NCBI GenBank assembly: GCA_902561095.1
Contig: CACEOF010000001.1
Span: 107,256-171,255 of the forward strand
DNA: 64,000 nucleotides
Origin: an uncultured Pelagibacteraceae bacterium
GTDB lineage: Bacteria; Pseudomonadota; Alphaproteobacteria; Pelagibacterales; Pelagibacteraceae
Reading direction: 5' to 3'
Shown here: piece after piece, positions 59,813 through 64,000 of the stretch
How positions within the stretch are numbered: position 1 is the first letter of the stretch
How the letters are laid out: the number at the start of each line of letters is the position of its first letter
Position numbers and translations under genes: made by a program
Notes under the pieces: model-generated
The model's input: the letters and a program-made list of their open reading frames with translations, nothing else
The model's database searches: none
Told to the model about the DNA's origin: nothing

Positions 59813-60043
59813 ATGAAAAAAGATATTCATCCAAACTACCACAATATTAAAGTAGAAATGACAGATGGCAGTCAATTTGAAACAAAGTCTACATGGGGTG
59901 CTGAGGGAGACTTATTAAAATTAGAAATTGATCCTAAATCCCATTCAGCATGGACAGGTGGAAAACAGAAATTAATGGATAAAGGTAGAATTAGTAAATT
60001 TAATAAAAAATTCCAAAATTTTAAATCAGAAAAGAATAATTAA
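59813..60043 (+). CDS. rpmE: 50S ribosomal protein L31
   Basis: Large-subunit ribosomal protein. It is 76 residues and begins [19 protein letters not shown], the family signature, with [24 protein letters not shown] near the C-terminus. The zinc-binding cysteines of the C+ form are absent, so this is the zinc-independent type. It ends directly before the DUF1013 gene (adjacent stop and ATG). Confidence 0.96.
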   Translation: MKKDIHPNYHNIKVEMTDGSQFETKSTWGAEGDLLKLEIDPKSHSAWTGGKQKLMDKGRISKFNKKFQNFKSEKNN

Positions 60044-60625
60044 ATGTCAAATGCACCGTTGATGCCAATGGCTACTGCCGTATGGCTTGTTGAAAACACG
60101 ACATTAACATTTAAACAAATTGCAGATTTCTGTCACTTACACGAAGTGGAAATTCAAGGAATTGCTGATGGTGAAGTAGCAAAAGGCATTAAAGCTTACA
60201 ATCCTATAATATCAGGTCAATTATCAAGAGAAGAAATTGAACAATCTTCTAAAGATTATAACAGACCGTTGCAAATTAAAAGTACCGATATTGAAATATC
60301 GAATTCAGAAAAGAAAATAAAAAAATATGTTCCACTTTCAAAAAGACAAGATAAACCAGACTCTGCATTGTGGCTTATTAAACAACATAGTTTACTAAAG
60401 GATTCTCAAATTGCTAAACTTGTTGGCATAACAAAAAATTCAGTTACTTCAATCAGAAATAAAAGTTATTGGAATTATAACAATCTAAATCCAAAAGATC
60501 CTGTTGCATTAAACTTGTTCACACAAAAAGATTTATTAGATGCTGTAGAAAAAGCTGAAAGAAGAATAAAAAGAGAAAAAAAACAAAAAGAAAAGGAAAA
60601 AATAAGTAATTTAACTCCTGCTTAA
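60044..60625 (+). CDS. DUF1013 / TrcR-type cell-cycle transcriptional regulator
   Basis: A 193-residue protein conserved in alphaproteobacteria (DUF1013, named TrcR in some annotations). The N-terminal PLMPMATAVWLVENTTLTFKQIADFCHLHEVEIQGIADGEVAKGIKAYNPI block in outline is the family core. A second helix-turn-helix-like half (ALWLIKQHSLLKDSQIAKLVGITKNSVTSIRN) repeats its pattern, and the Lys/Glu-rich tail is basic. Two similar helix-turn-helix modules suggest DNA binding. It follows rpmE with no gap. Confidence 0.87.
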   Translation: MSNAPLMPMATAVWLVENTTLTFKQIADFCHLHEVEIQGIADGEVAKGIKAYNPIISGQLSREEIEQSSKDYNRPLQIKSTDIEISNSEKKIKKYVPLSKRQDKPDSALWLIKQHSLLKDSQIAKLVGITKNSVTSIRNKSYWNYNNLNPKDPVALNLFTQKDLLDAVEKAERRIKREKKQKEKEKISNLTPA

Positions 60626-60678
60626 TGAGTAAAATAAATAGACATAAAATTATAAAAGTGCTAATTAACCGTTTTTTT

Positions 60679-60684
60679 GGAGGT
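60679..60684 (+). promoter_or_regulatory. Shine-Dalgarno site of rpsU deciding an ATT start
   Basis: GGAGGT, a near-perfect anti-16S match, in a region where most genes have weak sites. It ends 4 bases before ATT at 60689-60691, the codon that aligns with Met1 of S21. No ATG, GTG or TTG lies at a usable distance downstream in frame; the in-frame TTG at 60677 overlaps the site itself. Confidence 0.75.
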
Positions 60685-60688
60685 AGTT

Positions 60689-60883
60689 ATTAAAATAGAA
60701 GTTAAAGATAATAATATTGAACAAGCTCTAAGAGTTTTAAAAAGGAAGCTTCAGAGAGACGGTTTTTTTAAAGTAATCAAGTTAAAAAATACTTATGAAA
60801 AGCCTTCAGAAAAGAAAAAAAGAATTCTTCAAGAAAATATCAAAAGAGTAAAAAAGTTAAATAAACTTAAAAATAGAATTTAG
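60689..60883 (+). CDS. rpsU: 30S ribosomal protein S21, apparently with an ATT start codon
   Basis: Small-subunit protein needed for normal initiation. From ATT 60689 it has 64 residues: (M)KIEVKDNNIEQALRVLKRKLQRDG, then VIKLKNTYEKPSEKKKR and a basic tail, a clear S21. The N-terminus aligns with the alphaproteobacterial pattern MxVxVRDNNVDQAL only if ATT encodes the first residue. A strong GGAGGT lies 4 bases upstream. The alternative TTG at 60677 adds four residues but sits over that Shine-Dalgarno. It ends 6 nt before the initiator tRNA gene. Confidence 0.88.
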   Translation: MKIEVKDNNIEQALRVLKRKLQRDGFFKVIKLKNTYEKPSEKKKRILQENIKRVKKLNKLKNRI

Positions 60884-60889
60884 ACACAC

Positions 60890-60966
<77 letters not shown>

Positions 60967-60974
60967 ATTTCAGA

Positions 60975-61673
60975 CTAAATTTTAAAATTAGATTTTTTAC
61001 TATCCAATAAAAAGGCTTTAACTGTTTCTTTTGTAAGTTGATCAAATGATTTTCCAAAATTTTCTATTTTTTCAATAATTGCTGGTGGCACGGTGATTAT
61101 ATGACATCCCAATTGTTTAGCTTGTAGATAATTATAAGGCTCTCTTACGCTTGCCCATAATATCTCAACATTTTTAAATTTTTTAGCTAATTTGACACTT
61201 TTAATAAATTCTGGAATAGGATCTTTTCCAACATCCCCTGCCCTTCCAGCAAAAATAGAAATGATTACTTTTGTTTTTTTATTAATTAACTTTAGAATCT
61301 TTTCGGCTTGTATAGCATTATAAACAGCAGTTATATTAAGTTTAATATTTTGATCATTTAATTCTTTGATAATTCTGCCCATAAATTTACCCTTAGAATT
61401 AACAACTGGCACTTTTACATAAACATTTTTTCCCCAAGTATTTATCTTCATTGCTTGAATTCTCATTTCATTATATTCATCAGCAAATACTTCTAGGGAT
61501 ACTGGTTTATTATTGCAAATTTTTAAGATTTTTTTTGAATATGATTTATAATCTTCAGCTCCAGCTTTTCTCATTAAGCTTGGATTTGTCGTGAATCCTT
61601 TAACAATTTTTTTTTTATTAAATTTTTTAATTTGCTTTAATTCTGCAATGTCACAAAATATTTTAGTATTCAA
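60975..61673 (-). CDS. Transaldolase / fructose-6-phosphate aldolase family protein
   Basis: A 232-residue short-form transaldolase. It begins MNTKIFCDIAELKQIKKFN and GFTTNPSLMRKAG, the family's N-terminal signature. VKVPVVNSKG holds the Schiff-base Lys (about residue 86), then NITAVYNAIQAE and SIFAGRAGDVGKDP. True fructose-6-phosphate aldolase and short transaldolases cannot be told apart without finer analysis; with tkt and gap nearby either would join the pentose phosphate network. Convergent with the initiator tRNA. Confidence 0.88.
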   Translation of the reverse strand: MNTKIFCDIAELKQIKKFNKKKIVKGFTTNPSLMRKAGAEDYKSYSKKILKICNNKPVSLEVFADEYNEMRIQAMKINTWGKNVYVKVPVVNSKGKFMGRIIKELNDQNIKLNITAVYNAIQAEKILKLINKKTKVIISIFAGRAGDVGKDPIPEFIKSVKLAKKFKNVEILWASVREPYNYLQAKQLGCHIITVPPAIIEKIENFGKSFDQLTKETVKAFLLDSKKSNFKI

Positions 61674-61680
61674 TTTACAC

Positions 61681-63078
61681 CTATAGATTTTTAGTAATGT
61701 CTTCTGTCATTTTTTTAGCATCTGCAAACAACATTAAAGTATTTTCCTTGTAAAATAGATCATTATCAATTCCAGCATAACCAGGTGACAAACTTCTTTT
61801 AACAAATAATACTGATTTACATTTTTCAACATCGAGAACAGGCATTCCGTAAATTGGGCTTTGTGGATCTGTTTTTGCAACTGGGTTTGTTACATCATTA
61901 GCACCTATTACAAACGCTACATCTGCATTTGCAAAATCATTATTAATTTCTTCTAATTCAAATACTTCATCATATGGCACATTTGCTTCAGCTAATAGTA
62001 CATTCATATGACCTGGCATTCGACCCGCTACTGGATGAATTGCATAAGAAACTTTTATGTCATTTTTTTTTAAAGTATCAACCATTTCTCTCAATGCGTG
62101 TTGTGCCTGTGCAACAGCCATTCCATACCCTGGAACAATTATTACTGATGAAGCATTTTTCATTAAAAAAGCAGCATCATCTGCATTTCCACTTTTAACT
62201 GGTCTTTGCTCTTTATTTTGTGATGATACTGATTGTTCAGTTGCACCAAATCCTCCTAAAATCACATTAAAGAATGATCTGTTCATTCCTTTGCACATTA
62301 TGTAGGATAAAATTGCTCCAGATGATCCTACTAATGCTCCAGTAATTATTAATGCTGTATTTTCTAAGGTAAATCCAATACCTGCTGCTGCCCAACCTGA
62401 GTATGAATTTAGCATTGAAATTACCACTGGCATATCTGCCCCACCAATAGGGATTATTAATAAAAAACCAATTAAAAATGATATAGTCAGTAATATCCAA
62501 AATAAATTTGAAGACTGAGTTGAACAAAGTAGATAAATAATAACAATTATTGAAATTAAAATTAAAGCATTTAGTGGATGCTGACCTTTAAATGTTATAG
62601 GCGAACCAGACATTATTCCTTGAAGTTTTAAAAAAGCAATAATCGAACCTGAAAAAGTTATTGCACCGACTGCCGCACCAATTGACATTTCAATTAAACT
62701 ACCAAGTTTAATGTTGCCTGGTGAACCTAAATTAAATGCTTCTGGATTTAAAAAAGCAGCTATTGCTACAAATACAGCTGAAAGACCAACTAAACTATGA
62801 AAACCAGCAACTAATTCTGGCATTGCTGTCATTGGAATTTTATAAGCTATAAAAGCACCAATTAAACCTCCTATTAAAAGAAAGATTAAAACTATTAGGA
62901 ATCCAGCTGAAAAATTACCAATTGATAAAAATGTAACTATAACTGCAATGGCCATTCCTAAAATTCCAAAGAAATTTCCTTGCCTTGATGTTTCTGGTGA
63001 AGAAAGCCCCCTCAAGGCAAGAATAAATAATACTCCTGAAATTAAATAAAAGATGGCTGATAAATTTGCAGATAACAT
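61681..63078 (-). CDS. pntB: NAD(P) transhydrogenase subunit beta
   Basis: Proton-translocating hydride transfer between NADH and NADP. It is 465 residues. About nine membrane helices fill residues 1-265, with TAMPELVAGFHSLVGLSAV and GGADMPVVISMLNSYSGWAAAGIGF, the conserved dII blocks. The C-terminal dIII NADP domain begins near residue 285, with VIIVPGYGMAVAQAQHAL, HPVAGRMPGHMNVLLAEANVPYD and VIGANDVTNPVA. It shares a base with the pntAB gene upstream. Confidence 0.97.
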   Translation of the reverse strand: MLSANLSAIFYLISGVLFILALRGLSSPETSRQGNFFGILGMAIAVIVTFLSIGNFSAGFLIVLIFLLIGGLIGAFIAYKIPMTAMPELVAGFHSLVGLSAVFVAIAAFLNPEAFNLGSPGNIKLGSLIEMSIGAAVGAITFSGSIIAFLKLQGIMSGSPITFKGQHPLNALILISIIVIIYLLCSTQSSNLFWILLTISFLIGFLLIIPIGGADMPVVISMLNSYSGWAAAGIGFTLENTALIITGALVGSSGAILSYIMCKGMNRSFFNVILGGFGATEQSVSSQNKEQRPVKSGNADDAAFLMKNASSVIIVPGYGMAVAQAQHALREMVDTLKKNDIKVSYAIHPVAGRMPGHMNVLLAEANVPYDEVFELEEINNDFANADVAFVIGANDVTNPVAKTDPQSPIYGMPVLDVEKCKSVLFVKRSLSPGYAGIDNDLFYKENTLMLFADAKKMTEDITKNL

Positions 63079-63386
63079 TATTTATCCTTTTTCTTTTTTT
63101 TATACATTGCAAGCATTCTTTGCGTTACTAGGAAGCCACCAAAAATATTTACTGCTGCTAATGATATTGCCAAGAATCCAAATATACTTGAAGTACTAAA
63201 TATACTGTCAGAATTTCCAGCTAATCCTGCAATAATTGCACCAACAATTATTACTGATGAAATTGCATTAGTTACAGACATTAAAGGTGTATGTAACGAC
63301 GGTGTAACACTCCACACTACATAATAACCAATAAAAATTGATAATATAAATATGCTTAATCTAAATATAAAAGGGTCTATTTCCAT
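63078..63386 (-). CDS. pntAB: NAD(P) transhydrogenase subunit alpha, membrane part
   Basis: The C-terminal membrane portion of the alpha subunit, separate in alphaproteobacteria. It is 102 residues with three membrane helices (about 7-25, 38-57 and 66-88). The conserved GYYVVWSVTPSLHTPLMSVTNAISSVIIVGA segment is present in outline. It starts 3 nt after pntAA and overlaps pntB by one base. The split alpha subunit is typical of Rhodospirillum-type transhydrogenases. Confidence 0.95.
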   Translation of the reverse strand: MEIDPFIFRLSIFILSIFIGYYVVWSVTPSLHTPLMSVTNAISSVIIVGAIIAGLAGNSDSIFSTSSIFGFLAISLAAVNIFGGFLVTQRMLAMYKKKKKDK

Positions 63387-63389
63387 GAT

Positions 63390-64000
63390 TTACTTTATTA
63401 GTGTTTTTTCAATTATTTCATCTTCTAAATTTATATTTAATTTCTTATTTTCTTTATCATATAAGTTTGAAATAAAATTAAATACATTTTTAGCAAATAA
63501 ATTGGATGCCGATACGGGCAATTTATTTAGGATATTTGCTTCTCCTAAAATTTTAACACCATCTTTTACAACAACTTTATCAACTTCTGTAAATGCTGTG
63601 TTACCTCCCTGAATAGCAGCTAGATCATAGATAACTGAGCCTGATTGAAGATTTTTAAACATTTCCTTTTTTATAATTTTAGGTGCTTCTCTTCCTGGAA
63701 TTAAAGCTGTACAAATAATGATATCAATCTTTTTTAAAGTCTCAGTTAATAATTCTTCCTGTTTTTTTTTAAAATCATCAGATGCTTCTTTTGCATAACC
63801 ACCTTCAGTTTCTAAATTTTCAGAGCCTTCTACAGTTAAAAATTTACCACCTAAGCTTTCAACTTGCTCTTTAGAAGCCATTCTTACATCTGTTGCAAGC
63901 ACCACTGCTCCCATCCTTTTTGCTGTAGCAATTGCTTGTAATCCTGCAACGCCTGCTCCAACTACCAACACTTTGGCTGCAGGAATAGTTCCTGCTGCAG
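63390..64000 (-). CDS. pntAA: NAD(P) transhydrogenase subunit alpha, NAD-binding part (5' end outside window)
   Basis: The soluble NAD(H)-binding dI domain. About 203 C-terminal residues are visible, opening AAGTIPAAKVLVVGAGVAGLQAIA with the GxGxxG-type loop. TDVRMASKEQVESLGGKFL, CTALIPGREAPKIIKKEMF, SVIYDLAAIQGGN and GVKILGEANILNKLPVSAS follow. The reading frame is open to position 64000, so the first 160-170 residues lie beyond the window. Operon pntAA-pntAB-pntB. Confidence 0.96.
   Translation of the reverse strand, partial: AAGTIPAAKVLVVGAGVAGLQAIATAKRMGAVVLATDVRMASKEQVESLGGKFLTVEGSENLETEGGYAKEASDDFKKKQEELLTETLKKIDIIICTALIPGREAPKIIKKEMFKNLQSGSVIYDLAAIQGGNTAFTEVDKVVVKDGVKILGEANILNKLPVSASNLFAKNVFNFISNLYDKENKKLNINLEDEIIEKTLIK

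Overview
The window looks like a stretch of chromosome from a SAR11-clade alphaproteobacterium (Candidatus Pelagibacter or a close relative). This rests on the very low G+C, the near absence of intergenic DNA, the circularly permuted two-piece tmRNA, the alphaproteobacterial operons (split pntA, ruvC/yebC-tol-pal-ftsH-glmM, hflKC-degP, glyQS-ppdK, DUF1013-rpsU) and the protein sequences. It is an assignment from general knowledge, not from a database search. Almost every base is used: neighbouring genes usually overlap by 1-40 nt or sit within 20 nt, and the only stretch above 300 nt without a protein gene (19723-20037) holds the tmRNA.

Layout. 1-7643 (minus strand): branched-chain amino acid synthesis (ilvC partial, ilvH, ilvI), miaA, a DegP-type protease, a DUF2065 protein and hflC-hflK. 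7693-8529: an Mrp-type Fe-S carrier. 8513-19722: an accessory-looking block with a carbamoyltransferase / DUF5989 (SxtK-like) / SxtJ-like / SGNH cassette, thyX, a GT2 glycosyltransferase, a large orphan membrane protein, a second SGNH protein, a PhyH-like dioxygenase, and a translationally coupled radical SAM-SPASM / Gfo-Idh-MocA pair. It most likely makes or decorates a cell-surface glycan. 19766-20027: permuted tmRNA. 20038-26448 (minus): ppdK, glyS, glyQ, an S49 peptidase. 26563-34813: a long-chain prenyl diphosphate synthase, pdxH, aroC, the dxs-ispA-xseB operon, tsaC and an ABC-2 exporter. 34815-36830: tRNA-Arg(TCG), rluD, rpoH. 36827-45282 (minus): purA, thiD, glmM, folP, ftsH, tilS, cpoB. 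45367-49277: pal, tolB, tolA, tolR, tolQ. 49331-52662: an atypical RuvC-like protein, yebC, a YmdB-like phosphoesterase, 5-formyl-THF cyclo-ligase, zapA and a coiled-coil partner. 52714-60883 (plus): tkt, gap, pgk, class I fba, thiE, efp, suhB, rpmE, DUF1013, rpsU. 60890-60966: initiator tRNA. 60975-64000 (minus): a transaldolase-like gene and pntB-pntAB-pntAA (partial).

Together the core genes cover gluconeogenic and pentose carbon flow (ppdK, tkt, gap, pgk, fba, fsa-like), isoprenoid supply (dxs, ispA, prenyl synthase), thiamine salvage feeding several TPP enzymes (thiD and thiE serving ilvI, dxs and tkt), envelope maintenance (Tol-Pal, glmM, DegP, HflKC, FtsH, RpoH) and translation. No CRISPR array, insertion sequence, integrase or recognisable defence system was seen. 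The most interesting items are the Sxt-like carbamoyl cassette, the apparent AUU start codon of rpsU, the atypical RuvC beside a locus without ruvAB, and the compact permuted tmRNA.
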